From Adiantum capillus-veneris (taxonomy: Eukaryota > Streptophyta > Polypodiopsida > Polypodiales > Pteridaceae), in NCBI GenBank assembly GCA_014529385.2, contig CM043964.1, positions 7,823,497-7,887,496 on the forward strand: a stretch of DNA of 64,000 bases. Direction: 5' to 3'. The notes under the pieces were generated by a model. That model did no database searches. It was not told the origin of the DNA and worked only from the letters and a program-made list of their open reading frames with translations. Positions 10,857 through 22,259 of this stretch are shown here, one piece after another (positions within the stretch are counted from its first letter, which is position 1; each line of letters starts with the position of its first letter). Both the position numbers and the translations under genes were made by a program.

Positions 10857-11295
10857 TGAAGGTGCCGCAGGAAGCGTGTGCGAGTGCAAGTGCGAGAGCA
10901 CAGAGAGAGAGAGAGACCTGCTTTGGTGGAGCACACAACAACGTTATCCTGTTTGCAGCTCCTTATTCTGTTGTATTAAGGAATAAGTGTATACCTGGTT
11001 CAACTAGCCACTGGGTCTTGTTGCACAGAAAGCTGCTATGATCACTACGCGAGGAAGGCACAGAGGCTTCACTGCAAAAGAAGGTCGATTCCAATATGCA
11101 GATGAGGCAAACAGTGACATTGTTGACCTCCTACTGCTGGAATGAATTGGGAGGAGCTTGGTCTACAGACTCTATGCTACTGAAAATGCTCTCACCATGT
11201 CGACGAGGTAGGATTTTCTTCATGACTCTTTGCTTTCATGTGAACAGGTATAAGGTGCCAATACAATAGCTAGCTAGGTGTTGCCACTTCCAACA
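10857..11295 (-). repeat. Cop1 5' LTR (439 bp)
   Basis: Element-sense TGTTGGAAGTGG at 11295 to CACCTTCA at 10857, bounded inside by the PBS. The outer end is inferred from the TGTTGG start since the partner LTR is outside the window. It includes a short AG tract (10898-10916). Next five bases outside: cgtgt. Confidence 0.65.
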
Positions 11296-11320
11296 CGTGT
11301 TGCCACTCCCAGCACCATAG

Positions 11321-11479
11321 TGTTAGGAAAAGGGCAAGGCCAGGGAGTCACAGACTGGGCCAAGGGCCAGGCTAGGCAGTGTGGACAAGGAGATTCGGCT
11401 AGGGCATGAGGCTAGGAGCTTGCCTTTATATTGGGATGTTGGGAGGAAAATCCTAGGTCTAGTCACCCAAGTCTTTACA
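11321..11479 (+). repeat. Gyp2 5' LTR
   Basis: 159 bp, TGTTAGG to TTTACA. Aligned end to end with 16583-16744. TATA-like CTTTATATTGGG near 11427. catag precedes it. Confidence 0.9.
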
Positions 11480-11480
11480 C

Positions 11481-11492
11481 TGGTATCAAACC
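11481..11492 (+). other. Gyp2 primer-binding site (initiator Met tRNA, mutated)
   Basis: TGGTATCAAACC one base after the LTR. The first eight bases match the canonical site. Confidence 0.8.
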
Positions 11493-12371
11493 CAAGTTTC
11501 TTTTTGGGACACAAGGCCGTGGAGAGCCCCACTTTGTTAGAGCTTCTCTTGCATGTGCATGAGGGTGTGCCTTCTTCCCACCATAGCCTCAACAAGAGTC
11601 GTCCTGTGGCCAACCCCGCTTGCAAGGGAGGACGACAACGAGATCACCTGCTCGAAAGCACTCTGTTTTGGCCTTGAACGGCACGTGTGACCATGTTGAG
11701 GAGATCTCGTCTCTTCGGCGGCCTCATTTGAGCACCACACGCAGCCTTGGGAGCCCCTCGCCTACTCGGCTGCCTGCACAGCAGTTTCCATCGTCGTTGT
11801 TCATTACGGCTTTTCATATTTGCCCAAAGGCCCAAAAACTTTGGGCAATTTTTTTTGACCTAGGGTGCATGCCCACCCCGGCACACACCCTTACAATGAG
11901 CAGCGTCTCAGCATACAACGAGGGCACGAAACTCGATTCACGACAAATCATTCAATAGGCCAGGAGTCAATAAGATGCAAAATTTTGCAATTTAATCACT
12001 GTACAACAATAATTTTGGCCTTGAATCTCCATTTGGTATTCGGTAAAGGGCAAAATAATCTCGCCAATGGGCCACGAACTTCTTCACAGGACGTCAATTT
12101 CTCGTTCCTTCTTCCAAATTGCAGAAATTGTAGCATCGCATCAACCTTCGTTGACGATGATTTGAAGTTCCTCGGCAATTTCAACTCTTCACGAATTCTA
12201 CCGCGGCTTGGAATTCATCTTCTTCACAATCGCAGGCAGAATTACCACGGCTAATTACCGGCCTCTGCTTCTACGAGTTTCTACGTTCGGTACGGCTACA
12301 AGTTTTTCTGTACTCCAAGGTATTGTTTTCTCTTCTGTTCACACAACACGTTTTCACCAGGAGTACGGAAA

Positions 12372-12950
12372 TTGATGATCAACATATGTTTGACTTCGAA
12401 TACCTAGAGTCTGCTCCACCTGTGGATGTTGCGTGGCTGGATACTCTTACGGAGGGTACCCATGTGGCAACGGGAACATATAATGCATACCCCGACAGTC
12501 TACCTCTCTCTCTGCAAGAATCTACACCTCCTCTTCAGAGTGTATTTAATATTCTAGAGGATGATAGTAACTTGTCGGATGCCAGGGAGTTTGTCACTCG
12601 ACAGGACTGGAAAACTTTTGATGCCCGATTTTTCAAGCTAGCTGTACGGGTCCAAATATTGGCTACGCAAGTGAATTTACAATATGCTACCAGAATTAAC
12701 TTCTCACTTACCGGAAACCCAAGAGGTTGTCTACCCACCAGTATGACCAAAGAGGTCCAACATGCACAAGAGAATTCGGTTGTAGGAACAGATCTGGTTG
12801 TGACCAACGTGCTCAGGAAGCGACTATCACAATCCGACTTTTGACGTGCAAAAAGTCAAAAAATTATGCTTTTATTGCTTAGGAGCGCATCAAAAAAAGC
12901 AGTGTCCCCATGTACGACAACGTAAGCATGATGCAAGAGTTCGTGCTTTG
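12372..12950 (+). pseudogene. Gyp2 gag N-terminus and zinc knuckle
   Basis: FDFEYLESAPP and AWLDTLTEGTHVATG match the start of Gyp3 gag (LDTLTEGILKATRG), and DWKTFDARFFKLAVRV matches the Gag region before the capsid. The capsid itself is missing. At 12858-12950 another frame gives a zinc knuckle, CFYCLGAHQKKQCP, followed by a stop. So a deletion joins the Gag N-terminus to the nucleocapsid. Confidence 0.78.
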
Positions 12951-15590
12951 ACATAAACTCCAGTTTTGGTGCAGGGCACAATAGAACATGTTATGCTCAT
13001 ACATTTTCTCATACTTGCATGTGGATTTTCAGAGACTGTTTGTTTTTTGAATTGGGTAGTGTATGCCCCAATTTCTTTTCTGGCATAGTAATCTTTGGTA
13101 AGACCAATTACACAATCTTGGCTTATACGGTCAGCCGAACACATCATGAGATGCATACAAGATCACTACATTCGGGTGTATATGATACACATGTCCCACA
13201 ATTTTACGTTTCGCATTTCCTTTGGACAGTATTGTTGGTTGTGCACACCCACATGCTTTGCCAATTTCACGTGAAGCACGGCTTCTAATTCATGCTATGA
13301 TTGCCTTGGCATCACGAGCAGTGGCAACCAAGTTTGGGGGCACATTAATCAGGATATCATCTCACCGACTCCCTACCAGTCCAGTCGGTGCAAGGCACTT
13401 ATGGTGTTCACTTTTACATTTATGATGGTCACGCTAGCCACGAGCTTCCACTTTTGTATGCATGGCATGCTACCCAGGTGGTATAAAGTACGATTCCATT
13501 CTCACACAGTCACTTTGTCAAGGACAATATTCGTTCTGAATTGTTTCCCATAATTTTATTTTTGGTTGCTGTCATCTCATACCAACAATCAACGGAACCT
13601 AAATCTAGGCCTTACTTCCTAGGAAAAGTGCCATATTTAAGTTCTCCTCGTCTCCTACAAAGTAGAACGGTTCCGATACCTCTCCCGATGAGAGTGTCAT
13701 CACAATAGATGCTTATAGGATAAGGTGCACGCTAGGCATAAGATGCACATGAGCATGGACACCGCATATACAAGGTAGTAACTTAAAGAACGTTCCTTAA
13801 CCCAGCATGCTCTCTCTCTCTCTACTTTCCTAAATTCTTTAAGGGAATAATGCAAAGCTTTCTGAATAAGATTATCAAATACATTTTGCTTGTGAGTCAA
13901 CCTGAGCCAAGGTGCTCTCACTCTCAGCTAGAACTTGGCCAAGACGCCCTTCAAATTAGTCTTTCTTGGTTCGTCGATTGAACACTAATTGACATAAGGG
14001 CTATGAGCCACACAGGCTGGCTAAGAGCCATTGTCATATCTAGGGTAAGACCCAACTGTTATCATTCCCTCGGTGATTGTTCTCTAGCTTGAACAAACCT
14101 ACCTAGTGGACTCCCCATTGATAATAATGGCCCAACAAGAGCTTGCCATTACATATGTTTTTGGGTATTTTGTAAGCACTACATGTTTTGGTGCGAATAT
14201 TGAGTTGAGTTTTTTATGAACTTACACTCACATAGGCTGATCTATAACACAGCGTATAGATGCAGCAAGCATTTCAAACATCATGGCTATCCATAAGAGC
14301 TCGGAGTCCTGACCGACATGGATCTCCTGTTTCTCTATAGCACTAGGCGTGCATATAGGAGCACAATTTTATGGTATGACCACATATGTGATTACTAAAT
14401 CACACGCTACGTGTTGATGGTCATTTTTGGACACCTTCACACTTTGTCTTTTAAAGAAAACTATCTGTCAAGGGATAGTCCAAAGGTTCTTTTCAACCTT
14501 TCACCAAGGGGGTTGGTTTGGCAAGACATACCCAGGGGTTTGGATTGCCAAGGCAACACCCATGGTCACAAGTTCACTTTCTTTCTCTTCACTAATCTCT
14601 AATGTTAGTGCTTAGCATGTTGCAACAATTTTGATATGGTACGCTTACAGGTTGAGAATTGTACTTGACTTCTGGGTAAGTATCAGGTGATTTCCACCTC
14701 CTTGTAAGTATATGTTTTTTGGATTTATTTTCCTTTCCAATTAAGCTTGTTTCCGTTCTGTAATCGAGATGTTTCAACTAGAAGACTCTTATCCAGCTTG
14801 CTCTTTAGCCAAGTGACAAGGTCATGGACGAGCATAGCATTTTGAGAAAATATTGTTATTTTCTCTCTTCCTTGTTCATCAAGATATCGTAATGGGTTTG
14901 AATCTTGTTGAAACAATTACAGACCTACATGGTACGGTTCTGTTTGGCACATGCTGTCACATGGGGCAGAACATGGTCTAGGAACTCAAGGAGTTCGGTT
15001 GAGCCAGTGTGGAGCTATGATAATGAGGGTCCCTCTCACTCTTGTTGTGGAGTGTTTACAGTTACCTCCACACACAAGTACATCTTGTACTTGATGGATG
15101 TCACTTTTGCTGACATCATTTTTTGAGACATATTCCACATGTGGAGAATATGAGTCTCTGGGATTGACACTGACACCTATTTCCTAATGATGTGTCACGA
15201 CGAAGTCCCTACGTGCTGCTCACATCCATTTATTCGACCATTTGGAGCACACCGTATCAGGAACAATTTCAATGGTCGGAAATTGTCGGGTATTCAGTAC
15301 AGACTTGTTGCAATGATAAGTGATGTGAAACCGCCTTAACAGAGGGTCGTTTCTACATATAGCCAAGTATGCCAAGTTACTGAGAATGTCTCATGGTTGG
15401 TACCTAGGTGTGATTGAGCTTTCACATTCTGTTATGGTCCAACTCTTGTTGACAGGCTTTCACGTACGTGCCGTGGAAAGTCTCATCATGGAATTGCGGT
15501 TCGGATTTGTTTGTGTTAAATGCATGCACACTAGGTGTTATTGGGCCTAGTTTTTAACACAACTTTGTTCGAAGTGGCATGCAAATTAAT
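12951..15590 (+). other. Gyp2 interior, no readable domain
   Basis: 2.6 kb where protease, RT and RNase H should be. I find no RT or RNase H motif in any frame by eye; short open frames look random. Base composition is like the neighbours. It may be very decayed pol or unrelated filler. Confidence 0.6.
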
Positions 15591-16030
15591 GCACTTTCTT
15601 GTTTATGCAATTTTTTGTACTTCAAGTGCAAAAGATTATGAGTTTCCACCCAACTATACATGGTAATGGCTCACGATGGCTGTTTGTGGTTGGATGGTCT
15701 ACAATCTATGCGTTTACTCCACCCCAACCCGCTTTCAACCTAGTTGACTGTCTCCACTCCATGTTAAATATATGGCTGAATACTCAATGGTTGAGTCATA
15801 GTTTAACATCAGTCATGGCAGACTGTCTGTAAGTGGTTGGGGGAAAGCACCTCACTCTTACTGCTGCTATTCATCCCGTGTTGGATGGGCAAATTACAAG
15901 TATTTTTTGCTAAAGGGTCTTTGCTAAGAGCATACGTTAGCACAACGCATTCTGAATGGGTGATTCTTTCCCTATTCTAGAATTTGCTTAAGTAAGGTTT
16001 TCACCTTTGAACACCTGTTGTGGTGGGGTT
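15591..16030 (+). pseudogene. Gyp2 integrase core remnant
   Basis: GNGSRWLFVVGWSTIYAF aligns with the GHDSVWVVVDRLTKLCKF part of Gyp1 and Gyp3 integrase; further on HLTLTAAIHPVLDGQIT aligns with the NLSTADHPETDGQME part, and RAYVSTTHSEW with the segment after it. The first Asp pair and the catalytic Glu are changed (VDR reads VGW; TE reads TS), and stops interrupt it. Confidence 0.7.
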
Positions 16031-16350
16031 GGATACCGTTTCAATAGTTTCCTAAGGTAAGGACTTAATAGGTGTCCTGACAAAGTATGTTGGCAGGTAA
16101 CCTTCATTAGGGGTGAACATGTAGTTCTGTGTGTTCCAAAACATTCACAAGTCTGACATGAGGACACTCCCTATTCTGTCCCTCAGTAGCTATGAGCTTT
16201 TCAAGATACTCATGCGAATTGGAAATCTGGCTCACAACTTCATGGCAAGTTGCACTAAGGTTTTCTTGTATTTTTCTAGTATCTTTAGAAAGTCTGAAAA
16301 CTGATTATGTCTTTGGACACCTTTTAGTGGTGGTTACTCCTTTAAAGTAC

Positions 16351-16569
16351 TCATGTGAGTTATACATGGAGTTACCATTTAGATACAAGTGGTTGCAAAA
16401 GGACAACAATGTTGAAAATCAAGATGTTGCTCTTGGTTTCATTGAACCTCCTCACTACACCAAGTATCGTATGGACAATTGGCTCGCGTATGGGATGCCA
16501 ATAAGGAAAATATCGGTGTTTTTACAAAGATACTACCACTTGTGTTTTCGAGGACAAAAACGCTTCTCC
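16351..16569 (+). pseudogene. Gyp2 polyprotein tail, chromodomain deleted
   Basis: NVENQDVALGFIEPPHYTKY corresponds to the NVIDQQVLVDYIEPPTLPHE part of Gyp1, and ISVFLQRYYHLCFRGQK to its ISVLKKKFPTFVFEDEK tail. The chromodomain core between them is shortened and unrecognisable. It ends in the PPT. Confidence 0.72.
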
Positions 16570-16582
16570 AAGGGGGGAGTAA
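16570..16582 (+). other. Gyp2 polypurine tract
   Basis: AAGGGGGGAGTAA immediately before the 3' LTR, identical to Gyp1. Confidence 0.85.
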
Positions 16583-16744
16583 TGTCAGGACAAGGGCAAG
16601 GCCAAGGAGTCATGGACTGGGCCAGGGGCCAGGCTAGGCAGTGTGGACAAGGGGATCCGCCGGCTAGGGCATGAGGCTAGGAGCCTGCCTTTATATCAGG
16701 AGGTTGGGAGGAGGATCCTAGGTCTAGTCACCCAAGGCTTTACA
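16583..16744 (+). repeat. Gyp2 3' LTR
   Basis: 162 bp, TGTCAGG to TTTACA, followed by the catag target duplication. Confidence 0.9.
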
Positions 16745-16749
16745 CATAG

Positions 16750-17180
16750 ATCAGAGGATGAGTGGAAGGCAATAGGGTCCGCGTTTGATGGTTCCATTAA
16801 AGCTCTACGCGAGCAAGTACTTTAAACTTTTGTCTCCATTTCTTTCTCTTATATGACTTCATATGTGAGTAGAAGCTGCTCGATCTACTCAAAGCATGGT
16901 TAGGGGCATCAATCAACTGCTAATTAACCTCCTAATAAGTTGCTTGAAAGGGTAAATGCGAGCTATTCTGGAGCACATAAGAAAAGCATGGAAAGAGAAG
17001 GGTAATCTGTAAACCCACGTCTAGCAATTCTTGTCATCTTCCTGCAGTACTAGCTAGAAAGAAGTTGTAGCCTCCTGTAGCAATTACTCTTGTGAGTATG
17101 TGTGTGATGAAATTGTAACATGATGTGATGATGGCTTTGGTTTAAAGGAGGAGCGTCAAAATATGCTACTAGCTTCATAG

Positions 17181-17183
<3 letters not shown>
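16750..17183. other. Unassigned DNA flanking Gyp2
   Basis: Continuous with 11296-11315 before Gyp2 inserted. A short open stretch on the plus strand (EDEWKAIGSAFDGSIKALRE, 16753-16812) looks protein-like but is only about 24 codons long and matches no family I know. Nothing else seen. Confidence 0.4.

Positions 17184-17245
<62 letters not shown>
17184..17245. repeat. (TC)n microsatellite
   Basis: Perfect CT dinucleotide tract of about 62 bp. Low-complexity frames across it are not genes. Confidence 0.97.
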
Positions 17246-17248
<3 letters not shown>

Positions 17249-17356
17249 GTCTGCTCACAAGAAGTTTGTGATTCGTCTCTGAGACTGGCTAGTCCCTCCT
17301 CTCATCAGGCTCTCTGTGTGTTTTCACAGCTCAAGCAAAAATAGTCCCACACATGT

Positions 17357-17987
<631 letters not shown>

Positions 17988-18180
17988 ATTATCCACAAAG
18001 GTCATATATGACCCATGGGACCGAAGACAAAAACATTACAACACAACCTTTTAAGTGAAGGCATTGGATACATATCAGTTAAGGATTGAGGGTCCGTCAA
18101 TAGGGTAGAAAATAAGAAAAGAAAGAAAACAAGACCTAAACCTAAGTAGGGTTGGGTAAGGGGAGATCCCCTTTGGGAGT

Positions 18181-18838
18181 TCAAAAGTCTTGAATGATGG
18201 CCTTCCCCCCTTGATAGATTGCCCATTTTCCTTCCTTTCGGGCTTCGTCGACCTTCTCAAGCTCGCGCTTTTTAACCTTGAGTTGATTCATGGTCAGCTC
18301 CTTAGCAATCCAAACCTTTGTTCCTTTGAGGAGGCAAGATTGGCGCAATAGCCTCACTCGCTTCTCTTTGTCCTTAAAAGCGGCAAGACAATGCTCCAGT
18401 GGTACTTTCCTGTGCGTGTCGTTAATCCAGGAAATGGGTTCTGGCTTGATGTTGATGGGCTGAATAATATCGTTGAGCTTGATGATTGCCTCTTCGAGGG
18501 TGTCCTCGGTAGTGCACCATGATGAGGGAAGCCCACCAATCTAGATCTTAGGGCCTTTTCTTCCTGGAGTTTCTGCTCTCAAAACTGCGTTGTCACACAA
18601 GTTTGTACTTTTGCACATGCCACAGACTAAGCGTGGGTGACTTTCGCTTCAACTTCTCTTACTTTGTCTATGGCAAGATTGACCATGAAGTCAAAGCGCA
18701 CCTCAAGATTGCCGAGGCGAGCCTTGAGATCCCAATTTCTTCCATAAGCTGGTCAAGTGCTCTTTGAAGCTGTCCAATCTGATCGCTCTTGCTCGGTGCT
18801 GCCACGATGGGTGCGAAATTGGGCCGGTTCATCATCAT
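18181..18838 (-). pseudogene. LINE ORF1-like protein: coiled coil plus L1-type C-terminal region (broken)
   Basis: Minus strand, starting at ATG 18836-18838 (MMMNRPNFAPIV). First a heptad-rich stretch (DQIGQLQRALDQLMEE, then in the next frame WDLKARLGNLEVRFDFMVNL and IDKVREVEAKV). Then RAETPGRKGPKI-stop-IGGLPSSW, like the start of an RNA-recognition fold, and a basic C-terminal part: RLLRQSCLLKGTKVWIAKEL, KKRELEKVDEARKEGKWAIY. Coiled coil, RRM and KGT...AR..GK..A organisation matches L1-type ORF1 RNA-binding proteins. One frameshift and two internal stops. The stop TGA is at 18181-18183. Family assignment is by pattern only. Confidence 0.62.
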
Positions 18839-19179
18839 GATCTACAGTGTATTCATGGTAAAAAGTCAGACTGTCATCATGGCTGCTACTCACTTTGTCA
18901 CCAAGTGCACAGAGCTTTGTTCGGAGATTTACTGTGAATATGGGTTTGATTTGAAGCCCTTAACTTTTAGCGGGGCTCTTGATGTTTGAGTAGCGAGAGA
19001 AAGAGAGAGAGAGAGAGGGCGAGAGAACCTCGTGCGTCAGCTCTCGAGAGTCCTTGCTAGGATGGGCGCCATCACCTGTCATAATAGCTCTAGCTATCCC
19101 TCATTGTTGCCAGCAGAGGGAGCCTTGCCTTCACCATCATTAGGCTGTGTTTAGCTTCCAGGGGACGTACATTAATGCC
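18839..19179. other. Unassigned DNA with GA tract, possible LINE 5' region
   Basis: No coding frame recognised. It contains a short imperfect GA tract (18993-19017). It could be the 5' untranslated part of the minus-strand LINE or host DNA. Confidence 0.4.
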
Positions 19180-19377
19180 TGTGAACACACTTAGGATCGC
19201 ATGGGAATTTTGTCCCTCACTAAGAGGTTTTTTCCCCATGCATTGTATATACTCCCATCATTCTAGGGCTAACATATCTTTCTATTGTGCAGTAAGCAAT
19301 ACACTCTATGATGTGTGCCTTGAGCTTCTTCATCTTCTCCAAGCTGTCTGTTCATCCTTGCAACCCATTTTCCAACA
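19180..19377 (+). repeat. Cop2a: copia LTR of the Cop2 family, 5' truncated
   Basis: GTGAACACACTTAGG to TTCCAACA matches, in plus orientation, the 227-bp LTR of the intact Cop2b element apart from about the first 30 bases, which are missing. It shares the blocks TGCATTGTATATAC, CTAGGGCTA and CTTCTCCAAGCTGT. Diverged by many substitutions, so an old copy. Confidence 0.88.
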
Positions 19378-19565
19378 ATAGGTATCAGAGCAGGTTGCAT
19401 CCCCCCGAGCAACATTTCTAGCACCCGCTTGTTCACTTTTTTCGATTTGGGTGAGCTTTGATGAGCTTCAGCAGATTGACAATCAATTCAAGCAAGCTTG
19501 AAGAGCTTGGTTTGCTCAAAATTTTGATTCTGGCTCATTTTGGCCTCCGTTTCCAATATAGATGG
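19378..19565 (+). other. Cop2a PBS and leader fragment
   Basis: AGGTATCAGAGC (19380-19391, one base from canonical) follows the LTR, then a leader stretch matching the Cop2b leader (GTTTGCTCAAAATTTTGATT and GCCTCCGTTTCC). Homology stops near 19565, just before the Gyp3 LTR. Gag and pol are absent. Confidence 0.82.
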
Positions 19566-19594
19566 CATGCCAATTAGGGCATACACAAGGGGGG

Positions 19595-19710
19595 GTCACA
19601 TACCCGGGCCAAGAGGCCGGTTGCCAGTGTGGACTGGGGATTCAAAAGCCAAGGGCTATACATGGGAGGTTGGGTTGTGAATCTGAGCAAGGTAGTTCCC
19701 TGGGCCTCAT
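19595..19710 (+). repeat. Gyp3 5' LTR, degenerate
   Basis: GGTCACATACCCGGGCC to GGGCCTCAT resembles the LTRs of Gyp1 and Gyp2 (CCAGTGTGGACTGGGGATTC, GGGAGGTTGGGT) but is only about 116 bp and has no clear TG start. Confidence 0.65.
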
Positions 19711-19712
19711 AT

Positions 19713-19724
19713 TGGTATCATAGC
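19713..19724 (+). other. Gyp3 primer-binding site (initiator Met tRNA)
   Basis: TGGTATCATAGC, one base from TGGTATCAGAGC, right after the LTR remnant. Confidence 0.82.
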
Positions 19725-20533
19725 TAAAAAAAGCCCAAGGTAGGCATGGTCCTCTCATGATTTCGCATGTGCATGCAAAGGACCGTGGAGCTCCTCTCTT
19801 TCCAGGTGGGGAAGAAGTGGAGTAGGACAAAGGGGGAAATCCCATGTGCAGAGCCTCTTGAGGCGAGGGGAGACGGGTTGTCGACCAACTCCAAACACCA
19901 CACGTGTGGGCTTGAGAGGTGCGCGAGGCCAAGAGCAAGAGTTTTTGACACAGTCGCTCACACCAGGGAGCATCCTACTGCGCACGCTATCTATCTCTTG
20001 CCCCCTCAACTGCCTGATGCGCCATAGCCCCGCTATGGGTGTTTTTTTTCACACCAAGGCGCCCAAAGGCCCTTGGCCTTGGGGGGGGGGGGGGGGGAAA
20101 GGGTATACCTCTCCCCTTAGGGCAAGTGCCCACGGCTAAAATCCTCCGCTCTCCTTGACGATGAACACGGTGACAACCTCGGCCAAAGTCCATCGGGGCC
20201 AGAAAATTCATTGGCAAGTCACCGAATTGCTGTAAAAACTTTCGAAGTTTCAGAAAATCTTTAGTTTTCAACTAGAGATGGTTGTAGTTCTTCATTCATT
20301 TCAACTAATTACAAAGTGTTCGAAGCTAGACCTCTTGACGACGGTTCAGGATTCGACAATCGAGTAGACAAGTTCCACAACAAATGTGAAGGGACAACCT
20401 TACCTAAAAATCACGTAATTACCATGGCTAATTAGCGGTGATTTTTGGTACCGACGATGGATACAATGGGTTGGCATCAAATCTTTTGATCTCAAGGTAT
20501 TCTTCTTTTTCTTCCTAGAAATCCACAATCGCC
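19725..20533 (+). other. Gyp3 5' leader
   Basis: About 0.8 kb without coding, same length as in Gyp1. Contains a G17 tract at 20081-20097. Confidence 0.7.
20081..20097. repeat. G17 homopolymer
   Basis: Seventeen consecutive G within the Gyp3 leader. Potential quadruplex former or a sequencing artefact. Confidence 0.9.
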
Positions 20534-21382
20534 ATGGATTTGGATATGAACATGACTTTTGACTTTGAGTGCAATACGTTCGATCCTCCCAATGACGACT
20601 CGTGACTGGATACTCTCACGGAGGGTATTCTCAAAGCTACGAGAGGAGATGACGCTTATGAATTGCTCGATATCCAAGAATTTTGAGCACTTCAAGCACG
20701 CATATCGGTGATGGAAACAAATTTTGCATCCCTAAATAAAAAGGTCAGTAAATTATCCACTTTAGTGATATAGTTTATGCAATAGCAGGCACAGGTCCTG
20801 TTGACGCACACATGCATGAGTACGTAGCCGATCAGGGGCAGGGCCCTCTTGGTCATGGGCAAGGTCCATCTCTGGATTCTCTACACTCTCTCACGTGAAG
20901 GAGGTGGACGAGTTGTTGAAAAATACAAAGCCACCAACTTTTAAGGGAGAGGACCAAGAGCGCAATAAGGATGCAGTGAATATCTTTCTCAGCAAGTGGG
21001 AAATTCACACCTTATGGCGTACTCCGGATGCAGTCAGAGCGCTGCAGACAAGTCTGACTCTGGAAGGCAAGGCCTATAAATAGTCGATGTTTCTCAAGAA
21101 GAAGAATATCATACCACAGAGTTGGACAGCTTTGGGGGCTATGTTTAGAAAAGAGCTCCTGCCCACGAATGAGACATATAGAAATTGTACGGCTTGGGAC
21201 ACGTGTTCCATGTGCCAACACCCATCATTGCTTGAATACATCTCGCAATATCGGGATGTTATCCTCAAGTTGAAAGGGTTAGACACACCTTTCAACAAGT
21301 ATGTGGGTTTATCCGTGGTCTGACACCAGAGCTTAAGAAGCACGTCAAGACTTGGGACTCTAAAACACTTGAGGAGGCCATA
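20534..21382 (+). pseudogene. Gyp3 gag (capsid region)
   Basis: Starts at ATG 20534 (MDLDMNMTFDFE), matching the Gyp1 start. LDTLTEGILKATRGDDAYEL then KPPTFKGEDQERNKDAVNIF, TSLTLEGKAYK and PSLLEYISQYRDVILKLKGL follow. There are several in-frame stops (after NDDS, IQEF and at KAYK) and a frameshift near 21290. At the Gyp1 TGA position this copy still has Trp (TAWDTCSM). Confidence 0.87.
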
Positions 21383-22236
21383 GTGAAAGCTCACATTCAT
21401 GATGATCCAGATGAGAAGAAATCAAGTAGTACTCACATGCCTGCTAATACACATGGTAATACACGCACACAACATGGGCACAATAAAAGTAAATTTATAG
21501 TAGCCAACTCTGAAGCAGCTAAAAAACCCAAGGGGTCTCGAGGGCCTCTCTCTCCAGAGGAATTTGAGAAGGCTAAAAAAGAGAAGTTATGTTTTCAATG
21601 CTTGGGAAGCGGCCATTGCAAAAAGGATTGTCCTAAGGGGAAACTTGCTGCTCAAGGCAAGGAGAAAGCAGTGCACATGGTGCAACTGCTGCCTCTTGAG
21701 TCTTCCTCACGTTTCTCTGAGGTGGAGGTAACACACACCGAGGTGGTGCATGGATGCTTTATCACAGCTTCCACGTGGAAATAGACCTTCGGTCCACATG
21801 AGTTGGTGTGTATGCATGGATCTCTTCAAGGACACAAGGTGCGTATCTTGGTAGATGACGGTGCTACTCACTTTTTTATTAACTACGGATTAGTGAAGAG
21901 ACTCAAATTGCCCCAAACTTCGAGTTCCCTCCGTTACAAGGTAGCAATGATAAACGACTATGATGCCAAAGTATGGGATACTCAAGTCAGAGCTGTACCA
22001 TTGGAAATTCAAGGCTAATCCACATCCTTGGATTTTCAGGTTATGAATATGGAGCAGGCAGATGTGGTACTTGGTAGAGAGCGGTTGCATAGCCTAGGAC
22101 CATCACTGAAGTGTAGCTACGAGCACAACAGTCTGATGTTTGAATCCCATGGTGCACATGTGTTGTTGTTAGGAGAGAAGGATGTGTCTTCCTCACCAAC
22201 TGATATGTATAGCAGAGCTTATGAAGCTCACTTCTG
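21383..22236 (+). pseudogene. Gyp3 zinc knuckle and protease
   Basis: CFQCLGSGHCKKDC is the CCHC knuckle; ILVDDGATHFFINY is the retropepsin active-site loop with D-D-G, as in Gyp1; ADVVLGRERLHSLG is the C-terminal protease signature. Stops at STWK (21782) and after EIQG (22018) interrupt it. Confidence 0.87.
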
Positions 22237-22259
22237 ATAAATAAATAGAAGAAGTTTTC

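Larger units (their letters stand above)
1..11295 (-). mobile_element. Cop1: Ty1/copia retrotransposon, split by Gyp1, left end off-window
   Basis: A minus-strand copia element read from right to left: 5' LTR, initiator-Met PBS, long leader, gag, protease, integrase, RT and RNase H. The copia gene order (integrase before RT) is clear. Positions 525-6393 are a later gypsy insertion between RT and RNase H. Stops and frameshifts occur throughout, so it is dead. The 3' LTR lies beyond the left edge. Confidence 0.9.
11321..16744 (+). mobile_element. Gyp2: decayed Ty3/gypsy element with perfect 5-bp TSD
   Basis: Plus-strand element of the Gyp1 group: LTRs 11321-11479 and 16583-16744, PBS, PPT identical to Gyp1, and target duplication catag at 11316-11320 and 16745-16749. 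Only the Gag N-terminus, zinc knuckle, part of integrase and the polyprotein tail can be read; the middle is too eroded. LTRs differ at about 15 sites by eye plus a small indel, so it is old. Confidence 0.9.

Noticed and set aside
12951-13425. Attempt to read a Gyp2 protease or RT in the 60-90 codon frames here
   Set aside because: I could not find D-[ST]-G, LLVKKKD, FGLxNAP or xxDD in any frame; calling a domain would be a guess.
16753-16825. Short protein-like stretch EDEWKAIGSAFDGSIKALRE as a host exon
   Set aside because: Only about 24 codons, ended by a stop, no splice signals or recognisable family; kept only as a remark.
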